Assembly (NCBI GenBank): GCA_041645325.1
Contig: JBAZQI010000001.1
Coordinates: 1-64,000, forward strand
DNA length: 64,000 bases
Direction of reading: 5' to 3'
Source: JAFCCL01 sp041645325
GTDB taxonomy: Archaea > Iainarchaeota > Iainarchaeia > Iainarchaeales > GCA-2688035
Shown here piece after piece: positions 48,877 through 57,162 of this stretch. A program made the position numbers and the translations under genes. Each line of letters opens with the position of its first letter. Positions within the stretch are counted from its first letter, which is position 1. The notes beneath the pieces were generated by a model that had not been told where the DNA came from, ran no database searches, and saw only the letters and a program-made list of their open reading frames with translations.

Positions 48877-50541
48877 ATGGTTTCCAAAAAGGAGCTTCTT
48901 TTGAAGAGCATCCGCGAACTGCTCGCCTTGAACGTTTCCGACAAGGAAATAGCGATGAACCTCAAAGAGGTTGGCATTGACGAGGCCAATGCAAAAGCCC
49001 TTATTCTTGAGGCAAGGCAGCCAGAGGCGCCTGCGCAGGCCCAGGAGCCTGAGGCAAAGTCTGTTCCTTTCTTTGGCGGCTTTGGGCTGAAAAAAGAGGG
49101 CAAAAGCGTTTCGCCTGAAGAAGAGGCAAAAGAGGTTGTGGCTGAAAGGGAGCAGGCGACTGAAGACCTTGCTGCCGAATCCGTTGAGGGTGAAGAAGAG
49201 CCTGAAGGAGGGTCGGAAGAGATTGCGGAAGGCCTTGGCTTTTGGGACAAATCCGGGGAAAAAAAGCCGGCTAAGGGCAAGGCGGAAAAGAAAGCGCCTT
49301 TTGCCTCCGTTGAAACGCCGCCGCTTGGGATTTTTAAAAAAAATTCCCTTGATTCGGAGGACGGGGCGGATGAAGCAGGCGAGGATGCCCCTGCAAGAAA
49401 AGAAAAGCCAAGCCTTGTCGAGGACATCCTGGTGAGCAAGCTTTGGGAGAAAGGAATTTTTGCAACCGTAAACCAGAAGCTTGCTGAAATGGAAGACCTC
49501 AGAAGGGACCTTGATGCTGTGCTTGACAAAAAGGTTGCGGATGCAAGCAAAAGGGAAATGGAAAAAATAAAGGTTTTGTTTGACAGCCAGCGCGCGCTTT
49601 TGGTGAGCAAGGTTGATTCCGAGCTTGAGGCAAAGGCAAAGGGCTTTGCGGAAATGATTGAGATGAAGCTCAGGGAAATGCGGGGCATAAACAAGCAGAT
49701 TGCCTCCCAGATTGAAACAGTGAAGGAAATGGAGCGCGGCTCAAAGGTCAGTGCCGATGCCATTTCACAAAGGCTGGAGGAAGCCGACAAGCTCAAGGAA
49801 CGCATTCTCTCCTCGCTGAACGGCGAGCTCATAAACACCAGGAGCGAAAGCAGGTCCCTTGTGGAGGAAATGGGCAAAAAGCTCGGTGACATGGATGAAA
49901 GGATAAACAAGACGCTGCAGCTTGAAAACCAGATTGTTGAAGGGCTTGTCAAGGAAGCCGAGCGCAGGGTTGTAGCCCTGCTTGAGGAAAAGTCCGCAGA
50001 GTTTTCAGCCGAAACCAAGAGTAGAATCGAGGATATTGGAAAACTCAAGGATTCCTTCAAAGCGGCCCAAAAAGCCGAGTTTGCAGAGACCGAAGAGGGC
50101 ATTGCCGCAAAGCTTTCCTTGTTTGAGGAAATGATTGGCAAAAACGGCCGGGCCCAGAAGGCCGAGCTTGCAAAGGCGGAAGAGGGCATTGCCGCAAAGC
50201 TTTCCTTGTTTGAGGAAAGGGCTGACAAAAAGCTTGAGGCGCTGGACAAGCTGCAAAAGCAGATTTCCCTGGATTTCAAGCCTGAAAAATTCAGGCAGAC
50301 AATGCAGGAGCTCAACGAGTTCAAGGCCCAGTTCGTTGACGCAATAAAGCAGAACGCCGAAAGCTTCAACGAGGGAATAAAGAATCTGAACCAGCAAAGC
50401 CAGGTGATTGAAAGGCAGTTCATGTTACGTGCGGAAAAAATAGACAAAAAGATTGCGGAACTCGATGCCTTTGAAAAAAGTTTCGCAAAAGAAATGGGCC
50501 TTGCAATAGAAAAAATCCCGAAAAAGGGCAGCGGGAAATAG
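48877..50541 (+). CDS. Long coiled-coil protein, 554 aa
   Basis: Residues 1-45 (MVSKKELLLKSIRELLALNV) form a small helical domain of UBA-like spacing. Residues 50-180 are acidic and Pro/Ala-rich. Residues 185-554 are almost unbroken coiled coil with few aromatics. A recent duplication gives AQKAEFAETEEGIAAKLSLF and AQKAELAKAEEGIAAKLSLF 29 residues apart, with 39 identical bases. No membrane segment or signal peptide. It may be a scaffold or filament protein; no family recognised. Confidence 0.6.
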   Translation: MVSKKELLLKSIRELLALNVSDKEIAMNLKEVGIDEANAKALILEARQPEAPAQAQEPEAKSVPFFGGFGLKKEGKSVSPEEEAKEVVAEREQATEDLAAESVEGEEEPEGGSEEIAEGLGFWDKSGEKKPAKGKAEKKAPFASVETPPLGIFKKNSLDSEDGADEAGEDAPARKEKPSLVEDILVSKLWEKGIFATVNQKLAEMEDLRRDLDAVLDKKVADASKREMEKIKVLFDSQRALLVSKVDSELEAKAKGFAEMIEMKLREMRGINKQIASQIETVKEMERGSKVSADAISQRLEEADKLKERILSSLNGELINTRSESRSLVEEMGKKLGDMDERINKTLQLENQIVEGLVKEAERRVVALLEEKSAEFSAETKSRIEDIGKLKDSFKAAQKAEFAETEEGIAAKLSLFEEMIGKNGRAQKAELAKAEEGIAAKLSLFEERADKKLEALDKLQKQISLDFKPEKFRQTMQELNEFKAQFVDAIKQNAESFNEGIKNLNQQSQVIERQFMLRAEKIDKKIAELDAFEKSFAKEMGLAIEKIPKKGSGK

Positions 50542-50552
50542 CCTGTTTTGAA

Positions 50553-50624
50553 TGGGCCCGGGGAGAATCGGACTCCCGATCTTATCCATGTCAAGGATAC
50601 GTCATGCCACTAGACCACGAGCCC
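50553..50624 (-). tRNA. tRNA-Val(GAC)
   Basis: On the minus strand, GGGCTCG pairs with CGGGCCC, discriminator A. Anticodon stem TATCC/GGATA is perfect, with loop TTGACAT, anticodon GAC. T arm GGGAG-TCCGATT-CTCCC: position 55 is C where nearly all tRNAs have T (pseudouridine). D stem GTC/GAC. No intron, no encoded CCA. Confidence 0.88.
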
Positions 50625-50656
50625 AGCAATAACAAAGGTTTCCTGAAAAACCTTAA

Positions 50657-51589
50657 TTAACCTTTCCCTGCAATCCTTTCAGCCATTTTGCATGCCTTGC
50701 ATTCCTTTTCGCTTGATGGCTCGCCGCATTTTTCGCATGAAAAAAGCTCTTTTTTTCCAAGTTTCTCAAAGGCAAGCGGCTTGACCTGCTGGAAGAACCG
50801 CATTATGCTGAACATTGTTCCCGGATAGCTTGCCTCAAGGTGGTTCAATATGCCCCTGAAATCATTCCTTTTTGCCTGCCACTTGAACGGGCAGCATTGG
50901 CCTGAATAATGCATTATGCCTGCGAATTGCGCGAAGGAAATCACTTCGTTTTCAGGGCAAAGGCAAAGCGGCTTTATCCTTGGGACCATTCCGCCAGTGC
51001 CAGGGCTTTTTGGCCCAAGCCTTGCAAAATGCAGCAGGTCGGCATCGCAGACATTCATCAAAACGCTTTGGGCCTCGTCGTCAAGGTTGTGGCCTGTGGC
51101 AATCTTTGCAGCGCCCATTTTTTTTGCATGCTTGTTCAAAAGCTGCCTTCTTAGCACGCCGCAGTAAGCGCACGTGCTTCCAATCTCTTTTTTTGCGCCT
51201 GTTTTCCTCATCACATCAACCATTGTGAAGCCGAATTCTTCCGCAAAAGAAACTCTTGTGAAAGGCACCTTCCATTTTTTGCAGTTTTTTTCCGCAATGT
51301 CAAGCGCCTTGTCCCTGTAGCCCGAAATGCCCTCATCAACAAGCAATGCCTCTATCGGATTGCTTTTTCCGAAAATCTTTTTCAGGATGAACAGCGTTGT
51401 TCCCGAATCCTTGCCGCCGGAATAAGCGACAACGATTTTTTCCCTTCCTTCAACAAGCCTGTTTTCCCTTATTGTCCGCCTTACCCTCTTTTCAAAAAAA
51501 TGCAAAAAGTGCTTTTTGCAAAAGCGGTGCGGGCCGTAAGAAAGGGAAATAACCGCTTTTTTCTTGCACTCAACGCACTTCTGCTGCAT
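50657..51589 (-). CDS. TtuA/Ncs6-family tRNA 2-thiolation enzyme
   Basis: A 310-aa PP-loop enzyme. It starts at the ATG before QQKCVECKKK; an N-terminal zinc finger (CVECK...FCKKH) and a C-terminal one (CEKCGEPSSEKECKAC) flank the core. The PP-loop is AYSGGKDSGT, the catalytic pair is STCAYCGVLRRQL with a third Cys in QCCPFKW, and GHNLDDEAQS binds ATP. TtuA/Ncs6 proteins thiolate U54 or U34 of tRNA; which applies here is undecided. Confidence 0.9.
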   Translation of the reverse strand: MQQKCVECKKKAVISLSYGPHRFCKKHFLHFFEKRVRRTIRENRLVEGREKIVVAYSGGKDSGTTLFILKKIFGKSNPIEALLVDEGISGYRDKALDIAEKNCKKWKVPFTRVSFAEEFGFTMVDVMRKTGAKKEIGSTCAYCGVLRRQLLNKHAKKMGAAKIATGHNLDDEAQSVLMNVCDADLLHFARLGPKSPGTGGMVPRIKPLCLCPENEVISFAQFAGIMHYSGQCCPFKWQAKRNDFRGILNHLEASYPGTMFSIMRFFQQVKPLAFEKLGKKELFSCEKCGEPSSEKECKACKMAERIAGKG

Positions 51590-51645
51590 AACTGAAATGG
51601 GGCTGCAAAGGAATTTTAAAAGAAGCATTTGCGTATTTCGGAAAA

Positions 51646-51653
51646 TTTAAATA
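51646..51653 (+). promoter_or_regulatory. TATA box of DUF2330 gene
   Basis: TTTAAATA 26 bp before the ATG at 51679, a leaderless spacing. Confidence 0.5.
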
Positions 51654-51678
51654 TGGCAAAAATCATAATGTGCATGGA

Positions 51679-53199
51679 ATGAAAAGGATTTTTTTCGCAC
51701 TATTTTTTTTCCTTATAATATTCAGCGCCTGCCATGCAGACGGCGGCATCATGCCAATGCCTGACTATGAGGACAGCGTTTTCATGCCGGAGCAAAAGGC
51801 AGTTATCATTTGGGATGGCTCAACAGAAGAGATGATACTTGAGTCAAAGATTACAACGGCGGATATTGCAAACTTTGCCTGGCTTATTCCAATTGAGTCA
51901 AGCACAAAGCCGGTTGTGGAGGCTGCGGACGAGCAGGTTTTCTTTGACCTGGCTGAACTGTTCAGGCCAAAGGAAAAGGACTTGGCAAGGGGAATTTTCC
52001 CCCAAGCCGGAACTCTGTCTGACAATGGAGGCGTTGAGGTCGTGGAAGAGCTTAAGGTTGACATTTATGACATTGCAATCCTCAAGGCAACAGATTCAGG
52101 CGCATTGATTGAATGGCTTAACGGCAATGGCTATTCTTTCCCAAGCGCTTTTCCAAACCTCCTTGACGAGTTTGTGCAGAAGGGCAATGTTTACTTCATT
52201 GCGAACAAGATAAACCTGCAGAACAAGTACCCTGGCTTGAATCCAACAAAGCAGGATTTTGAGTGCGCGCAGGCCATTGCCTCTGACCCCTGGTTGGGGC
52301 AAAGCTTTTATGGGAGCGTGGATGAAATTGCAGGGCGAATTGAATATACCGGTATGATAGACGACCCTAGATGCGCTGGTGCGTCAGCGGAGCCAACGGC
52401 TGTGCTTGTTTCCCTCAGGCTTGGTATTGCAACGCCCCTGAAAATAACTTTCACGCCAAGCAGGCCTTTTTATCCCATGAAACTAAGCAGCCTGAACTTG
52501 GGTGATGGCAAGGCCCTTGTTTACTTTGTTTCAGGCAAGGCGTTCAAGGACAGCACCGGCATTTTTTCTACAAAGAACATGCTTCAATTCCAGGGCGACT
52601 ATCTTTCAGAGTATGGCATAAGCAATGGCGATTCAATAACTCTGCTTGAATGGCAGGGCAGTTACTCTTCTTTGGAGCAAGATTCTTTCTTTGAAGAAAC
52701 GCCTTTTGTCCCGGAGCTTGACCCGAACTTTGTGCCGTTGCCTGAAATAACCGCAGAGTATGCTGTTGGCTTTGTGTTATTCTTTTTCTTCTTTTTTGTG
52801 CCACTTGCAATTCCATTGGTGCTGATTCCGTTCCTCTTCGGAATGCTCATCAAATGGCTTTTGGATGAAAAAAAGAAGAAGAAAAGCTTTTTTGCAAAGT
52901 GGAATGGCCTGCCTTCCTGTGCATTGATTGCATTCTTTGCCCTGCTTGGGCCCCTGTATTTTGCGCTTATCTTTTCAATCGGTTTCCTTTACTCGACTAC
53001 CTTGGAAGAAATTTTGAATGCTGTTTTTATTTTTGCTTTTATTTTCTTGCCCTATTATGCCTCGATGGCTTGTGGTTTCCTTTTCAAAAAAACAAGGCCT
53101 ATGTTTAGGTTTGTACTGATTCCCCTTGCAGTTTACATTGCTTTCTTTGCGGTGCTGCTGTTATTCTCTGGCATTATTTTTGGGATTTGGCCTGATTAA
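51679..53199 (+). CDS. DUF2330 membrane-anchored surface protein
   Basis: A 506-aa protein with a cleavable signal (MKRIFFALFFFLIIFSACHA). DUF2330 hallmarks follow: DGGIMPMPDYEDSVFMPEQK, AVIIWDGSTEEMIL, FAWLIPI and VEELKVDIYDIAIL. Its outer domain is followed after residue 365 by about five membrane helices separated by KKKKK loops. The family's function is unknown; members are often found on cell surfaces. Confidence 0.82.
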   Translation: MKRIFFALFFFLIIFSACHADGGIMPMPDYEDSVFMPEQKAVIIWDGSTEEMILESKITTADIANFAWLIPIESSTKPVVEAADEQVFFDLAELFRPKEKDLARGIFPQAGTLSDNGGVEVVEELKVDIYDIAILKATDSGALIEWLNGNGYSFPSAFPNLLDEFVQKGNVYFIANKINLQNKYPGLNPTKQDFECAQAIASDPWLGQSFYGSVDEIAGRIEYTGMIDDPRCAGASAEPTAVLVSLRLGIATPLKITFTPSRPFYPMKLSSLNLGDGKALVYFVSGKAFKDSTGIFSTKNMLQFQGDYLSEYGISNGDSITLLEWQGSYSSLEQDSFFEETPFVPELDPNFVPLPEITAEYAVGFVLFFFFFFVPLAIPLVLIPFLFGMLIKWLLDEKKKKKSFFAKWNGLPSCALIAFFALLGPLYFALIFSIGFLYSTTLEEILNAVFIFAFIFLPYYASMACGFLFKKTRPMFRFVLIPLAVYIAFFAVLLLFSGIIFGIWPD

Positions 53200-53294
53200 A
53201 ACTAACCTTTAAAAATGCTTGGGATTAACTAATCCTTATTGAAAAACCAGTCTTTAAATGCTTCTTTCAGGCTGTTTTTTTGAAGTGATTTTCA

Positions 53295-53900
53295 ATGGGC
53301 GCAGCAAAGCACATTCAGGAAACGTTCCAAAAGGAATTCAAGGGCCAAAAGGACGACTTGTTCAACTACAAGGCCTTGCAGAGCGAGCGCCTGATAGGCT
53401 TCAGGAAGGAAAAAAAATCCGTTGTGCGCCTGGAAAAGCCGACAAACATTGCCAGGGCAAGAACGCTTGGCTACAAGGCAAAAAAGGGCTTCGTTGTTGC
53501 AAGGGTCAGAATCAGAAAAGGAAGCGGCCTGCACAGAAGGCCTGTTTCGGGAAGAAGGCCAAAAAGAATGGGCACCCAAAAGCTCACAAGAAGGCAGAAC
53601 ATCCAGGCAATGGCCGAGCAAAGGGCAAGCAGGAAATTTGAAAACTGTGAAGTGCTTAATTCTTATTACATTGGCGACGACGGCAAGATGCATTATTACG
53701 AGGTCATTCTTGTTGATACCTCAGCGCCGGAAATAAAATCCGACAGGGAAATAAACTGGATTTGCGATCCAAACCAGAGGGGCAGGGCATTCAGGGGCCT
53801 GACAAGCAGGGGCAAGAAAAGCAGGGGCCTGCGCAGAAAAGGCAACGGCGCGGAAAAAATCAGGCCTTCTTTGAGAGCGCACCACAGGCAAGCAAAATGA
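53295..53900 (+). CDS. rpl15e: Ribosomal protein L15e
   Basis: A 201-aa large-subunit protein: FNYKALQSERLIGFRKEKKS, PTNIARARTLGYKAKKGFVV, RVRIRKGSGLHRRPVSGRRP, and ARRGRAFRGLTSRGKKSRGL-type C-terminus. Length and all blocks match the archaeal family. First gene of the exosome superoperon. Confidence 0.97.
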   Translation: MGAAKHIQETFQKEFKGQKDDLFNYKALQSERLIGFRKEKKSVVRLEKPTNIARARTLGYKAKKGFVVARVRIRKGSGLHRRPVSGRRPKRMGTQKLTRRQNIQAMAEQRASRKFENCEVLNSYYIGDDGKMHYYEVILVDTSAPEIKSDREINWICDPNQRGRAFRGLTSRGKKSRGLRRKGNGAEKIRPSLRAHHRQAK

Positions 53901-53948
53901 ATTGCCTCCTTTTTTAATCCTTTTTTTGCACTATTTTTCTTGGTTTGA

Positions 53949-54602
53949 ATGAATCTGCCGACGCGCGAACAATGCCTTGCATTGCTTGAAAAATACAATA
54001 TTCCCAGGCACATTGTAAGGCACTCGCTTGCGGTTGAAAGGGTTGCGGTTTTTCTTGCAAAAAAATTCAACGAAGCAGGCATTCCAGTGGATGCCGGGCT
54101 TGTGAGCAGGGGCGCGCTCTTGCATGACATTGACAAGATTGAAACCTTGAAAGAGGGCTTTGGGCACCTGCACGGCAAAATGGGCAGGGAAATCCTTGAA
54201 AAAGAGGGCTTTCCTGAAATCGGAAAAATTGCGGAGGCGCATCATTTGGAAAGGGTGCTTTCTCTGAAGCCTTTTTTCCCGCGGGAAAAAAGCCTTGGGA
54301 AAAGTGCGCCTGTTGGCGCAAAGCCTTTTTTGCTTGGGCAAAAAAGCCTTGGGAAAAGTGCGCCTGTTGGCGCAAAGCCTTTTGACTGCTGGGAGGAAAA
54401 GATTGTTTATTATGCCGACAAGCGCGTCAACCACGACAAAATTGTTTCCCTTGACGAGCGTTTTGATTATTTGCTCAAAAGATATGGCATTGAAAAGGGC
54501 ATTCGCCGCACATTCCTGCATTGCAAACCTCTTGTGGAAAAGCTTGAAAAGGAGATTTTCTCAAAAATAGATGCAGGTCCTGAATTGGAGGGATTGTCTT
54601 GA
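53949..54602 (+). CDS. HD-domain phosphohydrolase carrying inserted T1 repeats
   Basis: A 217-aa HDIG-type protein: RHSLAVERVAVFLAK, RGALLHDIDKIE (HD metal pair), HHLERVL, then WEEKIVYYADKRVNHDKIVS. Between HHLERVLSL and WEEK, residues about 107-142 are encoded by two 54-nt T1 units (KPFFPREKSLGKSAPVGA and KPFLLGQKSLGKSAPVGA), in frame. Homologues pass directly from one helix to the next, so the insert is a surface loop. It occupies the place where many archaea have the RNase P protein gene rnp3. Function of the family is unknown. Confidence 0.85.
   Translation: MNLPTREQCLALLEKYNIPRHIVRHSLAVERVAVFLAKKFNEAGIPVDAGLVSRGALLHDIDKIETLKEGFGHLHGKMGREILEKEGFPEIGKIAEAHHLERVLSLKPFFPREKSLGKSAPVGAKPFLLGQKSLGKSAPVGAKPFDCWEEKIVYYADKRVNHDKIVSLDERFDYLLKRYGIEKGIRRTFLHCKPLVEKLEKEIFSKIDAGPELEGLS
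54267..54384 (+). repeat. In-frame tandem T1 repeats inside HD gene
   Basis: AAGCC starts recur at 54267, 54321 and 54375, exactly 54 nt (18 codons) apart. Hairpin loops differ (CCCGCGGG against GCTTGGGC), while the second hairpins GTGCGCC-TGTT-GGCGC are identical. The total insert is 108 nt. Confidence 0.85.
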
Positions 54603-54934
54603 GTGGAATGAAAAAGGAAAAGCCCGTGAGAAAGCTTTTGCGGAAATGCCAGCGCGCAAAAAGGCGTTACATTTTGTTCAGCCTTGCCCCGGGCTCCTGC
54701 GCCAATGCAAAACAGGCTTTTGACCTTGTGATGGGCTGTTTTTCTGATGAGCAAAGGAAGTGTTTTGGGACTTGGTTTATTGAATTCAACCCCAAGAAAA
54801 GCCTTGGCATTTTGAGGTGCAGGCTTGATTGCCTTGAGGAAACCAAGAGCGGGCTTGATGCAATTCCCGAAAGGTTTGGGGCAAAAATTGTCAGGGCAAG
54901 CGGCACGCTGAAAGCTTTAAGGCGCGGAAAATAG
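54599..54934 (+). CDS. rnp2: RNase P protein component 2 (Pop5/Rnp2)
   Basis: A 111-aa protein. After a basic start comes RYILFSLAPGSCANAKQAFD, then DLVMGCFSDEQRKCFGTWFI, KSLGILRCRLDCLEETKSGL and IVRASGTLKALRRGK, in the Pop5 fold. It forms a pair with Rnp3 on the catalytic RNA of RNase P. TTG 54599 overlaps the HD gene stop and has GGAGG 7 bp upstream; the ATG at 54608 is the alternative. Confidence 0.85.
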   Translation: MSGMKKEKPVRKLLRKCQRAKRRYILFSLAPGSCANAKQAFDLVMGCFSDEQRKCFGTWFIEFNPKKSLGILRCRLDCLEETKSGLDAIPERFGAKIVRASGTLKALRRGK

Positions 54935-55034
54935 TCGAAACTTGCCTCTCTAAGAACCTTTTTATAACTTCCGTTCTTCAAATTATAAAGTATAGGGAAA
55001 AGGGAAAAAAGAGTGTTTTTTTGAGGGGTTTTTG

Positions 55035-55760
55035 ATGTATCCTGGTTCTCGGAAGAGCAGCGCGTACGATCGTGTTTCCACAATGTTCAGTCCTGACGGC
55101 AGGCTGTACCAGGTTGAGTATGCGAGCAAGATTGTTGAGCAGGGCACTTTGGGCGCTGCTGCGATTTACGACAAGGGCATTGTTTTTTCCGCGGACAAGA
55201 ATGTCACAAGCAGGCTTTTGAAGCCTGCGAGCATTGAAAAGATTTTCAAGGTTGACCATCACATTGGCGCGATAAGCAGCGGCCTTGTGGGCGATGCAAG
55301 ACGGCTTGTGCAGCTTGCGAGAAAAGAAGCGCAGGAAAACCGCATGTATTACGACGAGGACATTCAGGTTGAGACCCTTGTGAAGCAGATTTCGGGAATA
55401 AAGCAGCTGTTCACGCAGTATGCCGGAATGAGGCCTTTTGGGGTTTCGTTCATAATCGGCGGCGTTGATGAAAGCGGTTCAAGGCTTTTTGAGACCGAGC
55501 CTTCGGGCGCACTGGCGGAATATTCCGCGATAACGATTGGAAAGGGAAAGAAAGAGGCAATGGCTTTTCTTGAAAAGAGTTACAAGGACGGCCTTGGCTT
55601 TGACCAGACGGTTTCATTGCTTCTTGAGGCGCTGGAGAAGGGCCTTGGGGAAAAGGAAAAGCTTGACGTTAACAGGTTGGATTTCGCTTTTGTTGAAAAA
55701 GGGAAGCCTTTTGAAAGGGTTTCCCAGCAAAAGCTCAAATCTTTTTTAGGGAAAAAGTAA
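55035..55760 (+). CDS. psmA: 20S proteasome alpha subunit
   Basis: A 241-aa protein with the alpha-type N-terminal extension SSAYDRVSTMFSPDGRLYQV and EYASKIVEQGTLGAAAIYDK. It lacks the catalytic Thr and forms the outer ring gating the protease chamber. GAGGGG precedes the ATG. A TATA-like ATTATAAAG lies at 54980, so this gene may have its own promoter within the superoperon. Confidence 0.97.
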   Translation: MYPGSRKSSAYDRVSTMFSPDGRLYQVEYASKIVEQGTLGAAAIYDKGIVFSADKNVTSRLLKPASIEKIFKVDHHIGAISSGLVGDARRLVQLARKEAQENRMYYDEDIQVETLVKQISGIKQLFTQYAGMRPFGVSFIIGGVDESGSRLFETEPSGALAEYSAITIGKGKKEAMAFLEKSYKDGLGFDQTVSLLLEALEKGLGEKEKLDVNRLDFAFVEKGKPFERVSQQKLKSFLGKK

Positions 55761-55787
55761 AGGAATTTGAAAGAGGTTTTTTGACCA

Positions 55788-56483
55788 ATGGTCAAACTGG
55801 AAGAGGCTGTGACCGCAAGGTTTGACAGCCATGGTGAAAAATTTGAGATTCTCGTTGATCCGGACCTTGCGTTGGAGCTGCGGAAGGGAAAAAACGTGAG
55901 CATGTCGGATTTGCTTGCTGTTGAAACGGTGTTCAAGGATGCCGCAAAGGGAAGCGAGCAGAGCCCGGCTGCCTTAAGCAAGGCGTTTGGCACAACCAAT
56001 GTTTTTGATGTTGCAAAGAAGATTGTGAAGGACGGTGAGGTCGAGCTTACAACGGAGCAAAGGCGCAGGATAAGGGACGCCAAGGTAAAAGAGGTTGTTG
56101 AGTTCATTGCAAGGAATGCGGTGAATCCGCAGACCAATGCGCCTCACCCGGTTCAGAGGATTGAGAACGCTTTGGTTGAGGCAAAGGTGAAGATTGACGA
56201 AATGAAAAGCGTTGAGGAACAGCTTCCGGCCATTTTGAAGGAGCTGAAGAAACTGCTTCCGATTTCGATGGAGCAAATCCAGATTGCGGTTAAGATTCCC
56301 GCAATTCACGCCGCAAAGGCAGAGCACGTGCTGCACAAGTACAAGATTATGAAGGAGGGCTGGCAGGGCGATGGCAGCCTTATTGCTGTTGTTGAAATGC
56401 CGGCCGGCCTCAAGCAGGATTTTTTGAACGACCTGAACAACCTGTGTCATGGTGACATTGAGACAAAAATTTTGGAGAAGTGA
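55788..56483 (+). CDS. sbds: SBDS ribosome maturation factor
   Basis: A 231-aa protein that frees the large subunit from its assembly factor. VTARFDSHGEKFEILVDPDL, NVSMSDLLAVETVFKDAAKG, TTEQRRRIRDAKVKEVVEFI and ARNAVNPQTNAPHPVQRIEN give the N-terminal FYSH domain and the middle helical domain; the C-terminal domain is ferredoxin-like. Only 27 bp after psmA. Confidence 0.96.
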   Translation: MVKLEEAVTARFDSHGEKFEILVDPDLALELRKGKNVSMSDLLAVETVFKDAAKGSEQSPAALSKAFGTTNVFDVAKKIVKDGEVELTTEQRRRIRDAKVKEVVEFIARNAVNPQTNAPHPVQRIENALVEAKVKIDEMKSVEEQLPAILKELKKLLPISMEQIQIAVKIPAIHAAKAEHVLHKYKIMKEGWQGDGSLIAVVEMPAGLKQDFLNDLNNLCHGDIETKILEK

Positions 56484-56489
56484 TTTTGG

Positions 56490-57161
56490 ATGGATAACGA
56501 AATTCAGGCTGTAGCGCCCCAAGAGGGTGCAAAGGCCGAACACAAAAAGAAGATGATTGTCGTGCCGGGCGACCTGGTTACCGAAGAGAGAAAAAAGCTT
56601 GGTCAGCATGTCTTTATTGAAGACGGGAAGGTTTACTCGGATGCTTTGGGAATAACTTACCCTGATTCCGAGATTGCGTATGTCGTGCCTTTGGCCGGTG
56701 TTTACATTCCGCAAAGGGACGATCTTATTGTCGGGATTATTGAAAGGGAAACAGTGAAGGGCTATATGGTCAACATAAACAGCATTTATCCGAGTTACCT
56801 TTCGGCTGACAAGTGCAGGGATGTTCTTCAGAAGGCAAGCGTTGTGAGCGCAAAGGTTGATGCGGTGAATGAGATAAACGAGGCCGAGCTGTTTGATGTC
56901 AGGGTTTTTTACGGCGGAGAAATCCTTTCCGTGAACCCTTCAAAGGTGCCGAGGATAATCGGGAAAAACGGGAGCATGCTTTTGGTTCTCAAGGAGGGCA
57001 CGGGCTGCAACCTGCTTGTCGGCAGGAACGGCTGGGTCTGGATAAAGGGCGGCGACGTGAAAAAGCTTGCCGATGCAATCAAGCTTATCGAGTCCGAAGC
57101 CCATTTGGACAACCTTACAGTGAAGGTTGAAGCGTTTTTAAAAGGGAAAAAGGTGAATTGA
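56490..57161 (+). CDS. rrp4: Exosome RNA-binding subunit Rrp4
   Basis: A 223-aa cap protein of the archaeal exosome: an N-terminal domain (VVPGDLV), an S1 domain (QRDDLIVGIIERETVKGYMV) and a KH domain with VPRIIGKNGSMLLVLKEGTG. It guides RNA into the Rrp41-Rrp42 ring. It lies 6 bp after sbds and 1 bp before rrp41. Confidence 0.96.
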   Translation: MDNEIQAVAPQEGAKAEHKKKMIVVPGDLVTEERKKLGQHVFIEDGKVYSDALGITYPDSEIAYVVPLAGVYIPQRDDLIVGIIERETVKGYMVNINSIYPSYLSADKCRDVLQKASVVSAKVDAVNEINEAELFDVRVFYGGEILSVNPSKVPRIIGKNGSMLLVLKEGTGCNLLVGRNGWVWIKGGDVKKLADAIKLIESEAHLDNLTVKVEAFLKGKKVN

Positions 57162-57162
57162 G

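Noticed and set aside
48717..50594. A 625-aa minus-strand frame opposite the coiled-coil gene
   Set aside because: Ser/Ala/Phe-rich low-complexity sequence that mirrors the heptads of the plus-strand protein and runs across tRNA-Val; not a real gene.
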